A DNA stretch of 64,000 nt. Origin: Cadophora sp. MPI-SDFR-AT-0126 (Eukaryota > Ascomycota > Leotiomycetes > Helotiales > Ploettnerulaceae). The first letter of the stretch is position 1. Every line of letters starts with the position of its first letter. The notes below the pieces were generated by a model that was given only the letters and a program-made list of their open reading frames with translations, searched no databases and had not been told where the DNA came from. A program made the translations under genes and the position numbers. The stretch is from the NCBI GenBank assembly GCA_020747065.1, contig JAGMVK010000002.1, forward strand, positions 3,782,001 to 3,846,000, written 5' to 3'. Shown here piece by piece: positions 31,901 to 41,550 of the stretch.

Positions 31901-34900
31901 CTAGTCATGTGACAAGTCGCCATCCTCCTCCTCCTCCTCCTCCTCCTCCTCCTCCTCCTCCTCCTCCTCCTCCTCTACTTCTTCCCCCCTCCCCAGGTGC
32001 CACGCTCTCGTGGCTACCTTCGTGGTCTTTAGGAATTCAACTGTGGCAGCGATTCCTTTCGTTGTATGCATGAGAATTCGTTGAGAGAGGGGCGTTTTGA
32101 GCCGTAAGGTGTCTCTTACGTACTTCCTGGCTAGACCCGTTTCTGGGCAGCTGAGTAGTAGGTGTTCAGCAGTCTCTTTCGCACCGCATCTGCACCTGTC
32201 GTTGGACGCATGGCCGAGCTTGTGGAGGTATGATTTGATGTTGCCGTGGCCGATTTTGAGCTGGTAGAAGGCGCTGGCAATCTCTCGCGGAGTACCGGGG
32301 GTTATTCTGAGCCTGCCTGATATGTTCCATGGGAAGATCTTGCGGTAGGAGTGTGAGTTGTTGTATAAAAGGCTATTTCTGCGGTCCGTAGTTATGGCTT
32401 GCTTCCATTCCGTTGATCTCATGCCTTTGATTTTCATCCCTAGCATGGCGAAGCTCGTGTCGTATGAGCTTGGGTGTTGGGAGGTGGCTAGCTTTGCTAG
32501 TTCATCAGCTTTGTCGTTGCCGTTGATGTCTGTATGGCCTGGGACCCATTTCAGGTTGATTTTTGCGCCTTTTGCTGTCGCTTGTTTTGCTGCATTGATA
32601 GCTCTGATTTGGCAGCTCTGGCCGGGGTTGTCGGACGGTGTTTTGAGCCTCCAGAGGCCGGCTTGGTTGTCTGAGTATATGTTGAAAGTGAGGCCGGGTT
32701 TGGCAGTTTTGTTTGCGTACTCAACGGCTTGTGTAACACCTTCGAGCTCTCCGTTGTAGACCAGTTGATCTTTGCCGAGGTTGTGGGTTTTTTGATGTTG
32801 AATAAGTGTGGAAGGAGGTATGAGTACTACCAGTCCCACACCTATTCCAGTAGTTGTTCTCTCGGCAGTCTGTGAAGCGTCTGTATATACAAATATATCG
32901 TTTGCGGGGTTATTCAGGGTACGTTCCTCATGTTCTTTGGCCTCTTCTTCCTTTGGGAGCTTGCTAATCTCTACGTTAAAGTAGGTTTGCCGCTTCCATG
33001 GAGGGAAGTGATGGTGGGAGAGTTTTTCCAAAGAGTTATCGTCATACAAGTGCCGTATGGAATCATAGATGTGTTTAAGTTGTAAGGGCGCTTTTGTTTT
33101 CTCTCTAGGAGGAGGCTCTGCTGGCGCTACAATAGATTGCGTAGCTTTGTTGATTGGGTGGTCAGGTGACAGTTTAAGCATACGGAAGGCGTACATTCTG
33201 TTGCTATGGTTTAAGCGGATTTTGGGAGGAGGAGTAGCTGATTCTACTTCCATTGGTAGTATTGGTGCTGTACGAAACACTCCTAGGATCTTCCTAATCG
33301 CCATGTTCTGCAGGCTTTGTAAAAGCTTGATGAATTGTTGTTGACCTCTCCACCAAATCACGGATCCGTAGTCTGCAAGGCTCGTAACGCACGCTGTATA
33401 TAGTTGTCTGAGAGCGAATGGAGTTAGGCCTTTGCCTATGTTGGCTAGTCTGGCCATCCTGTGGAATGCTCCTCTGGCTTTTGCTACTTTTGTTGCTACG
33501 TGGTGTTTGAAGGAGAGCGACGGGTCGAAATATATGCCTAGCCATTTAACAGAGCTTTTGGGCATGATTGTCTCGTTGTTCGGGAGCTTAATGGAGGCTG
33601 AGATGGCGTCATGTGATGTATTCCAGTGCATGAGCTCTGTTTTTGCGAGGTCGAATGCGATTTGGTTGTGTTCAGCAAGTTGGAAGATCTTCCTTGCTTC
33701 TTGTTCTAGTCGCCTGACGTTCCTTTTGATTGATGGAGAGGCTGTAGTGATTGAGACGTCGTCTACGTACGAGATCCACGTGACGCCTGTGGACTTGAAT
33801 AAGTCTCTGATATAGATCAAGAATAGGATTGGAGAGACTGGGCTTCCTTGCGGAACCCCTGATTTAATGGCCGAGAAGCTTTGAATTTGTCCATCAAAGG
33901 CTAATCTCAGTTGTCTGTCTATTAAGAAAGATGCAATCCAGGCGATTATATAGAGAGGGAAGTCTAGCTCTTGTAAGATGCGGTATAGTTTGTGTCTTGC
34001 CACGTGGTCGTATGCCCCTTTTACGTCCATAAAGAGAGTAGAAGACTTCCACCCTGTCTTTTTGTTTCGTTCTATCTCGTTGGTTAACAAGAGAGCAGCG
34101 TCGATTGCTGATTTTTTGAGTCTTCCACCCATTTGAGACTTGTGTAAGAGGTTCGTTGTTTCTGCCCAATAGCTCAGTCTGTGCGCTATGATTCGTTCGG
34201 CTACTTTTCCAAGGCAGTTGAGTAGCGTTATGATTCTGTATGATTTGGGAATTGCGTAGTCCTCTTTGTTTGGCTTCTGGAGGATAGCTCCGGTTGCTTG
34301 TTTCCAGCTCTTTGGATGGTATCCGAGGTTAATAAGGACAGAGTATACGTTATAGAATGTTTCTGGGATAGCTTCGTAGGCGTGTGTGATAATGTCCTGG
34401 GTAATGCCGTCCGGTCCTGGTGATTTGGATTTGACTTTAGCTGAACATACAGTCTTGAGCTCTTCTACAGTAAGTCTTGGCCATTCCCATCTCGTGTCGC
34501 TTCCTGTGTAGTTCTCCCATTCCGGTTCTTCTGCGTTCGGTGGTAGAGGAAACAGTGCTTGCTTAAAGGCGTCGCATTTGCCTTGGAATGTGGTTTGTGG
34601 TTGATTTTGTCTGTTTTTGATGTGTGGGATACGGCGTACAAGGTTTCCCTTGGTGTATTTCATGGCTGTAAAGATGGAGCGAGGGTCTTCCTTCTCTAGA
34701 AATTGGTTCCAGTGGTCTGTTTTGGCTTGCTTAACTGCCGTGAAATATGTGTTTCTAGCTGAGCACCATGCGGCTGTGGTAGAGTGGTCTTCTGCTGTCA
34801 CGTGTCTGTGTTTTGACGACATGTCTTTGCGGAGTTCGGTGAGCTTTGGCGTCCACCACGCTTTTGCATGAGCGCTTGGCTTGATCAGGGGGATGGCGAT

Positions 34901-35787
34901 TTTGGCGGCTTTGCTTATAGCGTCGGTTAATGCGTCTGCTGTGCTGTCCAAGAGCTCCGTGAGTGTGGTGTTGTCCTCTCTGACAATTGACCGAGCGTTG
35001 CTGATTTTAATAAGGTGTGGGCCGAAATCTGGGTTGTGGAGGTCTCTTGTTTGAGTTGTGATATATATGAGTGTTCTCTGAAAGAGCTCCCAATCCGCCT
35101 TTTTGATGTTATACCTAGCCTGTAAGGCAGGGTTTCCTACTGTGTCGTCGTCCTTGGCAGCGATGTTGATTTGGAGACCAATATGGTCAGAGGCAAGCTC
35201 TGCGTTGAGTTTGAAGTTATCGCATCTCTCAGAAACTAATGGAGAAGAGAAGGCTAAGTCTAGTACCGAAGGAGTGACGTTGTCTCTGATGAAGGTGATT
35301 CTCCCAGGCTTATTTAGCAAGCTTAGGTTGTTCCCTTCTAGCCATTCCACGAGGTCTTCGGCTTCTTTGTTAGGGTTTCCGATGAGTGGATTCCACCATG
35401 GGTGGTGTGTGTTGAAGTCTCCCGCTAAGATTGTGTGTGGGTGTAATTGGCGGTTCTTGAGGCAGCTCTGGAAGGTGCGTTGATTTGATTCTCCTTGGTC
35501 TCTTTGGTTGTATATGTTGATGATTTGGAGTTTGTTAGAGCCTTCTGTCACGTCTAATACTTGAATGTCTGTGTCCGTAGGCGAATCGGTGGCAAGGTTG
35601 ACGGAAGGAGAGAACGTTTTGGAGACGTATGTCAACGTTCTTGGGCGGTAGTTGGTGTCATAGTTTGGGAGGATTTGCGTGTAGCCTAGGTGGCTGGTAG
35701 AGCTGAGGTTCGTCCATTCGTTTCTGACTCTCTCTCCGCCGAACCATGGCTCTTGAATTAAGATTATGTCTGCTTTGCACTCTATTG
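31901..35787 (-). CDS. LINE ORF2: endonuclease, reverse transcriptase, RNase H
   Basis: About 1295 codons without a stop. The apparent start codon GTG (35791) belongs to the target duplication, so the true N-terminus is missing. The domain order is an APE-type endonuclease (LIQEPWFGG, LAGDFNTHHPWW, SDHIGLQ), then reverse transcriptase (KSPGPDGITQD, MDVKGAYDHV, SGVPQGSPVSPILF, YVDD), RNase H (IFVYTDASQT, NIYSDNQAGLW, WVPGHTDINGNDKADELAK) and a C-terminal Cys/His cluster (CRCGAKETAEHLLLSC). It ends in a run of about 18 Glu encoded by a GAG microsatellite. Its lack of stops, against the relic LINE at 3-5 kb, marks a recent insertion. The missing 5' end makes autonomous movement unlikely. Confidence 0.9.
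31922..31974. repeat. CCT/GAG trinucleotide microsatellite
   Basis: About 17-18 uninterrupted CCT units on the plus strand (GAG on the coding strand) giving the poly-Glu tail of the LINE ORF2. Likely length-variable. Confidence 0.9.
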
Positions 35788-35950
35788 CCACGGCGCCGAG
35801 TAGTTACTACTCTAATAAGGAAAGCTGCACAGCAGCCGGGTTCCCCAGCAAAAACAGGGGGGAATACATAACAGCTGTACCTCCGTACACCGTGTAATGC
35901 ACGTCCTACCGTTTCCACCAATTGAATTGGTTACAGTCGACCCTTAAAAG

Positions 35951-36103
35951 GTACGGAAGGGGGTGGGAGGTGGGTCTCGCCCTCCCTTGTCAACAGCAAG
36001 GTTATTCTTCCAATTAATTGTCTGGATTTCTAGAAATTTCTCCATGAATTTCCTCAAAAGGTAAAGGCAGTGGGCGAGACCCACCTTCCATCCCCTTACG
36101 TAC
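35951..36103. mobile_element. Palindromic MITE, family B, copy 1 (153 bp)
   Basis: The ends GTACGGAAGGGGGTGGGAGG... and its inverted partner at 36073-36103 match in about 28 of 31 bases. The middle contains AAGGTTATTCTTCCAATTAA and CCTCAAAAGGTA, both shared with a second copy at 48906-49048. Confidence 0.75.
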
Positions 36104-36231
36104 GCGTCTGCGATAAGCGCGTTTATTATTTAACCGGTTCTGATAGCCAGCTACGAGCTGTCAGATTCCCACTACATATTTTTGCCCCATTTATTAGAAT
36201 TTGACTATGACCCGAGCTGGTGTTTGTTGTC

Positions 36232-36329
36232 TATGGAGGTACAGCTGATATGTTTTAGCCCCTGTTTTTGCGGGGTTTTATTCCTTCGTCCGGTGAGACA
36301 TTGCCAGAGCTAGCAAGTACCTCCGTAAA
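36232..36329. mobile_element. Small element related to the LINE-split MITE, with the 41-bp motif
   Basis: It begins TATGGAGGTACAGCTGATAT and ends TACCTCCGTA, so GGAGGTA/TACCTCC flank it in inverted order. It also has CCCCTGTTTTTGC as in the 31.6-kb MITE arms. It contains the 36277-36317 motif shared with 21651-21691. Confidence 0.55.
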
Positions 36330-36512
36330 AACCAACCCACCCAGTCGAAATATTGCTTCTGAGTCTATGTGTAGGTAGCCAATAGCTCATTGTCAAATTC
36401 CAGGATTGCGATAAAGGCCAGTGACGCTATAAGTACATATCAGCCCTACTTCTATCTTGCTTGGTGACATCCTAACTAGGCAACCTGAGCCCCATTCCAT
36501 GTTGTTGTTACC

Positions 36513-36848
36513 ATGCCTTCAACTTCTCTCCATAGTCTCGGCACTACTGCCCCAGTGCTCACTGGCTCTACCACTTCCAAGATCCGAGACAGTTGTCAAG
36601 CCTGTTCGTTGTCTAAAGTCAAGTGCAATAAAGGTAGAGATCAAATAAACGTACTGGCAATCAATGACTAACAAAGTTCAAAAGAGAAGCCAACTTGCTC
36701 TCGATGTGCTAGGCGGGCCGTTGCGTGTGAATACCTTGTCACAAAACGTCCAGGGCGCAAACGAGACTCAATAGGCTGCGCACTTGGGGCCCCATGGGTA
36801 ACCCAACCCAACCCAACGTATGGGTTGGGGCCCCAATGGGGCACGTGA
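36513..36848 (+). pseudogene. AflR-like Zn2Cys6 regulator, only the DNA-binding N-terminus left
   Basis: Start MPSTSLHSLGTTAPV at 36513. Exon 1 ends at 36633, a 51-bp intron (36634-36684, with CTAAC branch) follows, and exon 2 completes the finger. The cysteine spacing is C-X2-C-X6-C-X6-C-X2-C-X6-C (CQACSLSKVKC ... [11 protein letters not shown]) followed by the basic [14 protein letters not shown] stretch, the layout of AflR/MdpE-type regulators of aromatic polyketide clusters. Homology stops at about 36770. From there the frame runs into CCCAACCC repeats and ends at TGA 36846. The activation domain is absent, cut off by repeats and the Gypsy element. In known clusters aflR and aflS are divergent neighbours, as the remnants are here. 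Confidence 0.75.
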
Positions 36849-36894
36849 CTTGGGTTGGGTAACCCAATGGGTGGGTTGGGTACCCAATAAAAAC

Positions 36895-36898
<4 letters not shown>
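36777..36898. repeat. GGGTTGGGT/ACCCAACCC short repeats with inverted pieces
   Basis: Repeated CCCAA and TTGGG words on both strands (e.g. GGTTGGGTAACCCAA) with GGGGCCCCA twice. They can fold into several hairpins and begin exactly where AflR-like homology ends. Confidence 0.7.

Positions 36899-36932
<34 letters not shown>
36899..36932. repeat. (TA)17 microsatellite
   Basis: Seventeen TA units, followed by about 90 bp of AT-rich sequence up to the Gypsy LTR. Confidence 0.95.
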
Positions 36933-36936
<4 letters not shown>

Positions 36937-37024
36937 TTAACTTAATAAGGGCATAGTATATAGTTATATTAAATTAATTATAAGCAATAAAAAAGAAAAT
37001 ATGTAGAAAATAAGCTTTATATGT

Positions 37025-37191
37025 TGTGACAGCACGAGAGAAGAGGCCTCAGGAGAGAAGCATAATGTCGATTTGTAATTTAGAATACAAAGCTAAGGAG
37101 AGAAAGTTCAGGTTCAGGCAAGCAGAGGTGGTTTTATGCCAACCTCGCTTACAGTCACGTGGGGCATGGTTGCAGTCCCAGAGCTGTAACA
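37025..37191 (-). repeat. Gypsy 3' LTR (167 bp)
   Basis: Identical to the LTR at 43264-43430 at every base I compared. Unusually short for Gypsy. The pol frame reads into it and stops at 37049. Confidence 0.95.
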
Positions 37192-40100
37192 TTACCCCCC
37201 CCCTCCTGAAAAACGCTGTCCGCAGCGGACCTGTCATTGGCCGATCATCATTCAAATGCTCATACTCATCAAGACCATCTTCCCAAGCCTTAATCCATTC
37301 CTCAAGCTTCAACGGTGGTCCAGGGAGGCGTGGGTAATTTAGGTGGAAGTTCTTGAGTTTATGTGGAGCTCCCTTCAGTTCTGACGGAGGGTACCACTCC
37401 AGGTCTTCTTCCTCATAACCTTTCCACTTAACACGGTACTCCAGTTTGTTCCACCGTTTCCGGACTGCCAGGATTTCCTCAACTTCATACTCAAGGTCGC
37501 CTGCAATTTGCACAGGATCTTCAGGTTTGTTAACTTGTCCTGGAAGAGGATCTTCTGCTGACTTCCTCAGTTTGTCTGGTGACATGACTGGGTTTATTTG
37601 CATAGAAGCAGGCAGTCTGATTCGGAAGGAGTGTCCTTCTTTGGCAACAATCTTGAAGGGGCCCGAATTCTTGTTATCCAGCTTTAAGCTCGGCCTTGCA
37701 GTGTTCCAGTACTTGATATTGAGCCAGACGTGGTCTCCCACATCAAAGTCAACTTCCCGTCTGTGAGCATTTGCCGATTTAATCATCCTGGCTTGGCTCC
37801 TAGCCATCATGTCCCTGGCTAGCTTCCAGCTATCTTGGATAAGTCGAACTCTCTGAAGGGCTCTGTCAAAACTGGGTGCAGGAGGTGATGACTCTGGGGT
37901 AGTCCAATCAAATGAGGTTCTTGCCTTGAAACCATTCCGTACTTCAAACGGAGACATGCCGATGCTACTATGTGGCAGAGTGAGTTGAGCATAGTCCATC
38001 ATTGGAAGCAGTTCAGACCAATTGTCTTGATAGTAGTTGACAAATGGCCTTAGCCGTTGTTCGAGGTACTGATTCGTGATTTCAGTTTGGCCGTCAGTTT
38101 GAGGGTGGTGGGCTGTTGACAGTTTCAGCTGGATGCCAAGTAGTCGACAGAATTCAGCCCAGAAGTCTGAAACGAACTGAGGTCCTCGGTCTGAAACAAT
38201 GGAATCTGGAGGTCCAAAGTAGCGCCATATATGGTATATGAATAAGGAAGCCATCTCTTCAGCGGTGGTTGTCTTGTAACAGGGAATGGAGACGGATTCT
38301 TTTGACAAGCGGTCGATAACCACAAGCACATTGTCATACCCATGTTTGTCCTTATTGAATGAGACAAAGTCCATAGAGATGTGTTGCCAGGGGCGGTCTG
38401 GCACTGGGAGCGGCTGGAGGAGGCCAGGAGTCTTGTCGCGGGGGCTGGAAGCTCTCCTACAGGGGTGACAATTGCGCACGTATCTTTCCACATCAGCCAG
38501 CATACCTTTCCAGTAGTACCGGTCCTTGAGGAGCTTGTAGGTCTTGTCTCTTCCAGGATGGGCAGTAGAGATTTGATCATGAACTTCCCGGACTAGGTGA
38601 GTTCGTAGATAGTCAACGTCAGGAACAACTACCTTGCCTTGGTATAAAAGAATGCCGTCATGCAAAGTCAGGTGCGAGTCAGATCTGGTGGCTTGAATCC
38701 TCAAAGCTTCCAGGGAGACTTCCTTACGGTTGGCTTGTAGAAGTCGGTCTACAACAGTGACGGTGTCCAAGAATGACTTGGTAGTTGCAGTCTCAAGAGG
38801 AGCCAGGACTGCAATTGAAGCTTCTTCCAGTTCTTGTACGATTCTCGGATCCAATTTATCGGCGGTCAGGAGGATCTGTTGGCGGGCAGCCTTCTTCAAT
38901 TGGTCCTGGCTGACGACGTCATCATTCCTGCGAGTCAGGGCGTCGGCCTGTACGTTCTCTTTTCCTGGCCTGTAGGTGATAATGAAGTAGTACTCCGAAA
39001 GGGCTTCAGCCCACCTGGCCTGACGAGCAGTGAGCTGTTTTGTGGTCATGAAGTATTCCAGGGACTTGTGATCTGTATAGATCTCAAATCTGTCTCGCTT
39101 CCGTTGAAGTTCCGGTCTCCATTCTTCCAGGGATTTGACAATGGCTAGCATTTCCTTGTCATGGATCTGGTAGTTGCATTCGGCCGGGTTCATCGTCTTG
39201 GAGAAGAATGCCACGGGTAACCAATGTTCTCCATGCTTTTGGGACAGTACCCCGGCTACTACTCCATCAGAGGCATCCGTTTCAATGCGGGTTTCGAGCT
39301 CTTCACTGTAGTGTTGCAGGATGGGAGCTGAGGTGAGCATAGACTTGAGTTGTTGGAAGGAGTCTTGGCAAGACTGGGTCCAGATGAACCTGACCCCTGT
39401 CTTTGTCAGGTTGACCATGGGCTTTGCGATGATTCCGTAGTCCCTGATAAACCGCCGGTAGAAGTTGCAGAACCCGAGGAAGGACTGTACGCCTTTGATT
39501 GTCGTTGGTGGTGTCCAGTACTTTATTACAGAGATCTTGTCCGGGTCAACTTCAACGCCATCTGTGCTGATAACAAAGCCCAAGTACTTGGTCCGAGTGA
39601 CGTGAAATTCACACTTCTTCAGGTCGATTTGTAGGCCAGCATGACGCAGTCTCTCCAGGACCTTCTTCACGTGCTGTTCATGCTCTAACTCATCGTCTGA
39701 GTAAATCAAGATGTCGTCCAGGTAAGCTGTGCAGAAGTCGTCTAGGTAGTCAAACAAGACATCGTTCATGTAGCGTTGGTATGTGGCAGGGCCATTCGTC
39801 AGTCCAAAAGGTAGAACCTTGCATTTGTATGCTCCAAACCGGGTCCGGAAAGTAGTCAATTCTTCAGAGTCGGGGTGCATCCTAATCCGGTGGAAAGCTT
39901 GTCTGATGTCAAGCTTAGTGAACAGCTTAGCACGTCCGATTCGGGCCAGGGTCTCGTCAATCAGAGGCAGTGGATACCGGTCTTTCTTCGTAAGGAGGTT
40001 CAACTTCCTGTAGTCGATACAGAAGCGAAGGGTGCCGTCTGGCTTCTTGACAAAGAGGACTGGGGCGGCAAAGGGGGCTTGACTGGGTTCAATAAAGCCT

Positions 40101-41509
40101 TTGTCCAGATTCTCAACCAGGTATTTCTTGACTACTTCCAACTCTTCCGCTGACATGCGGTACAACGGGTGGAACTGCAGGTCGGAAGTTGAGGCGCCCT
40201 GCTCAAGCTCAATCTGGTGATCGTATGGCCGTTGAGGTGACAGCTTGTTAGACTCAGCCTTTGAGGCCACATCTCGATATTCTTGGTAGATTGCGGGGAG
40301 TCTTGCAAATTCATCTTCTTCCGGAGGTGGTTGGCGAGCTCGATTTTCAGCATGCGCGATATCCTGGGCGATACCAGCCAATTCACACGCTTTGGTGAAT
40401 TGGGCTAGCCTTTGGTCTTCCATAGGATCGGAAATAGCTTCTTTAGCACCCGCTTCTTCCAAGAGTCGGTCGATCTCATACAGGGAGGTCGTAAACACTT
40501 CATGGTTTTGCCGTTTAGTGCAGAGTTGGAATGCGGCTGCACTAATTTCATGAATTGCAAGATATGGACTCTCCAGGGAGTTTAGAGGTTCGTCCTCGAC
40601 TGTGGCTTTCCTGTAGTTTTGAGTAGATGGAATCGTGGCCAAGGAGTCCGTCAATTCCTCCTGCATGCGCTTGAAGCCTTCTCTATGGTCAATCTTGCAG
40701 GAATGTCGAGTCAAGTCACGTCTCAGCTTTGACTTTGGTGCAGCCTGCACTGGTATTGAAGATGAATCTGTGGTTTGCGGATCGTGCGGCTCCGTGGGTG
40801 GGTTAACAGGTTCTTGAGGATCGGACTTGTCTGGAAGGCTCACTTGCTGTTCCGGCTTGCTAGAAGGCTCTAGTGCATGTTGAAGCTTGTCGAAGTCCGT
40901 TTGAGTGGCCATGTCAGCGTACGGTGGCTTCTTTAAGTTGATGTAAGCAATCGAATTGCGTCCTGCACATCGTCTCTTTTCGTCCAACTCAATCAACTTG
41001 TCCCTGGCTTCCATATCCAGTTGGTAATGGTTCCTGGAAGAGGGCCTTTGAAGGATCCGCCTAGGAATATGGATTCCTTGGGCCATGACATTGCTTGTCT
41101 TAGGGTGATTAGGTGGCCAGTGGAGTGACCTTTTGGCGACATTTGGTGAGATTTCAAAGTACTCCAGAAAAGATTTACCAATAATGATATCATGACTTCC
41201 AAGAGGGAGGACCAGGAAGGGGACGTTGTAAATCTTACGCCCGTCAAGTGTCAAGTGGATGCGTAAGTAGGAAGTAATGCATGTGCCTTCCTTGCCATCA
41301 TATCCTTTGACCGGCAAGGAAGGGAAGGGTAGTTTCTCAATCTTCAATCCCAGCTTATTAGACAACAGCTGGGCGAATCTCTCGTCTATAAAGACGAACC
41401 CGTTTGCTCCGGTATCGATAAGACTGTAAGTGGAGACAGCAAATCCATTGAGAGATACAGTACAGGGAAAAGTAAAGTGTTTTCCTCCCAATAGCAGTGA
41501 TAAATCCAA
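37049..41509 (-). CDS. Gypsy Pol polyprotein: protease, RT, RNase H, integrase, chromodomain
   Basis: A 1486-residue frame. The aspartic protease has its active site in LIDTGANGF (Asp32). A low-complexity linker follows, then reverse transcriptase at about 440-620 with YLDD at 596-599 and LPFGLTNGPATYQR. RNase H follows (IETDASDGVVAGVL, YTDHKSLEYF). The integrase has an HHCC finger (HPGRDKTYKLL ... CHPCRR) and catalytic Asp-Asp-Glu (MDFVSFNKDK, VSDRGPQFVSDFW, HHPQTDGQTEITNQ). A chromodomain at about 1370-1425 (VEEILAVRKRWNKLEYRVKW) can steer insertion to marked chromatin. It is in the -1 frame relative to gag, whose stop lies 41 bases upstream. The first Met was taken as the start; whether translation uses frameshift, reinitiation or a spliced RNA is unknown. 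No damage is seen. Confidence 0.95.
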   Translation of the reverse strand: MDLSLLLGGKHFTFPCTVSLNGFAVSTYSLIDTGANGFVFIDERFAQLLSNKLGLKIEKLPFPSLPVKGYDGKEGTCITSYLRIHLTLDGRKIYNVPFLVLPLGSHDIIIGKSFLEYFEISPNVAKRSLHWPPNHPKTSNVMAQGIHIPRRILQRPSSRNHYQLDMEARDKLIELDEKRRCAGRNSIAYINLKKPPYADMATQTDFDKLQHALEPSSKPEQQVSLPDKSDPQEPVNPPTEPHDPQTTDSSSIPVQAAPKSKLRRDLTRHSCKIDHREGFKRMQEELTDSLATIPSTQNYRKATVEDEPLNSLESPYLAIHEISAAAFQLCTKRQNHEVFTTSLYEIDRLLEEAGAKEAISDPMEDQRLAQFTKACELAGIAQDIAHAENRARQPPPEEDEFARLPAIYQEYRDVASKAESNKLSPQRPYDHQIELEQGASTSDLQFHPLYRMSAEELEVVKKYLVENLDKGFIEPSQAPFAAPVLFVKKPDGTLRFCIDYRKLNLLTKKDRYPLPLIDETLARIGRAKLFTKLDIRQAFHRIRMHPDSEELTTFRTRFGAYKCKVLPFGLTNGPATYQRYMNDVLFDYLDDFCTAYLDDILIYSDDELEHEQHVKKVLERLRHAGLQIDLKKCEFHVTRTKYLGFVISTDGVEVDPDKISVIKYWTPPTTIKGVQSFLGFCNFYRRFIRDYGIIAKPMVNLTKTGVRFIWTQSCQDSFQQLKSMLTSAPILQHYSEELETRIETDASDGVVAGVLSQKHGEHWLPVAFFSKTMNPAECNYQIHDKEMLAIVKSLEEWRPELQRKRDRFEIYTDHKSLEYFMTTKQLTARQARWAEALSEYYFIITYRPGKENVQADALTRRNDDVVSQDQLKKAARQQILLTADKLDPRIVQELEEASIAVLAPLETATTKSFLDTVTVVDRLLQANRKEVSLEALRIQATRSDSHLTLHDGILLYQGKVVVPDVDYLRTHLVREVHDQISTAHPGRDKTYKLLKDRYYWKGMLADVERYVRNCHPCRRASSPRDKTPGLLQPLPVPDRPWQHISMDFVSFNKDKHGYDNVLVVIDRLSKESVSIPCYKTTTAEEMASLFIYHIWRYFGPPDSIVSDRGPQFVSDFWAEFCRLLGIQLKLSTAHHPQTDGQTEITNQYLEQRLRPFVNYYQDNWSELLPMMDYAQLTLPHSSIGMSPFEVRNGFKARTSFDWTTPESSPPAPSFDRALQRVRLIQDSWKLARDMMARSQARMIKSANAHRREVDFDVGDHVWLNIKYWNTARPSLKLDNKNSGPFKIVAKEGHSFRIRLPASMQINPVMSPDKLRKSAEDPLPGQVNKPEDPVQIAGDLEYEVEEILAVRKRWNKLEYRVKWKGYEEEDLEWYPPSELKGAPHKLKNFHLNYPRLPGPPLKLEEWIKAWEDGLDEYEHLNDDRPMTGPLRTAFFRRGGVMLQLWDCNHAPRDCKRGWHKTTSACLNLNFLSLALYSKLQIDIMLLS

Positions 41510-41550
41510 TTTAGCTAAATCAACCGTCTCGCCTAAGAAGGAGTCTTCTC

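Larger units (their letters stand above)
31701..35787 (-). mobile_element. 5'-truncated Tad1-like LINE, 4.1 kb
   Basis: Bounded by a perfect 16-bp target duplication. The 3' end (left) has an (AAT)n tail, read as TTATTATTA on the plus strand at 31701-31717. The 5' end stops inside the start of the endonuclease domain, as target-primed reverse transcription often leaves it. It sits inside a MITE and between two divergent regulator genes. Confidence 0.9.
31575..35888. mobile_element. Palindromic MITE split by a LINE insertion
   Basis: Left arm 31575-31637 and right arm 35826-35888 are 63-bp inverted repeats, near-identical and beginning GTACGGAGGTACAGCTG. Without the LINE and one copy of its target duplication, the element would be about 210 bp. 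A MITE-type foldback element is inferred. TA at the outer border (CGTACGG) may be its target site. No coding capacity. Confidence 0.8.

Noticed and set aside
36668..36898. Minus-strand frame through the CCCAACCC repeats
   Set aside because: Low-complexity translation (NPPIGLPNPS...) with no domain.
36990..37024. Longer Gypsy LTRs reaching beyond 37025 and 43264
   Set aside because: The words AGCTTTATATGT and AGCTTTGTATAA before the two LTRs look alike, but identity falls sharply at the TG...CA borders, so I kept 167 bp.
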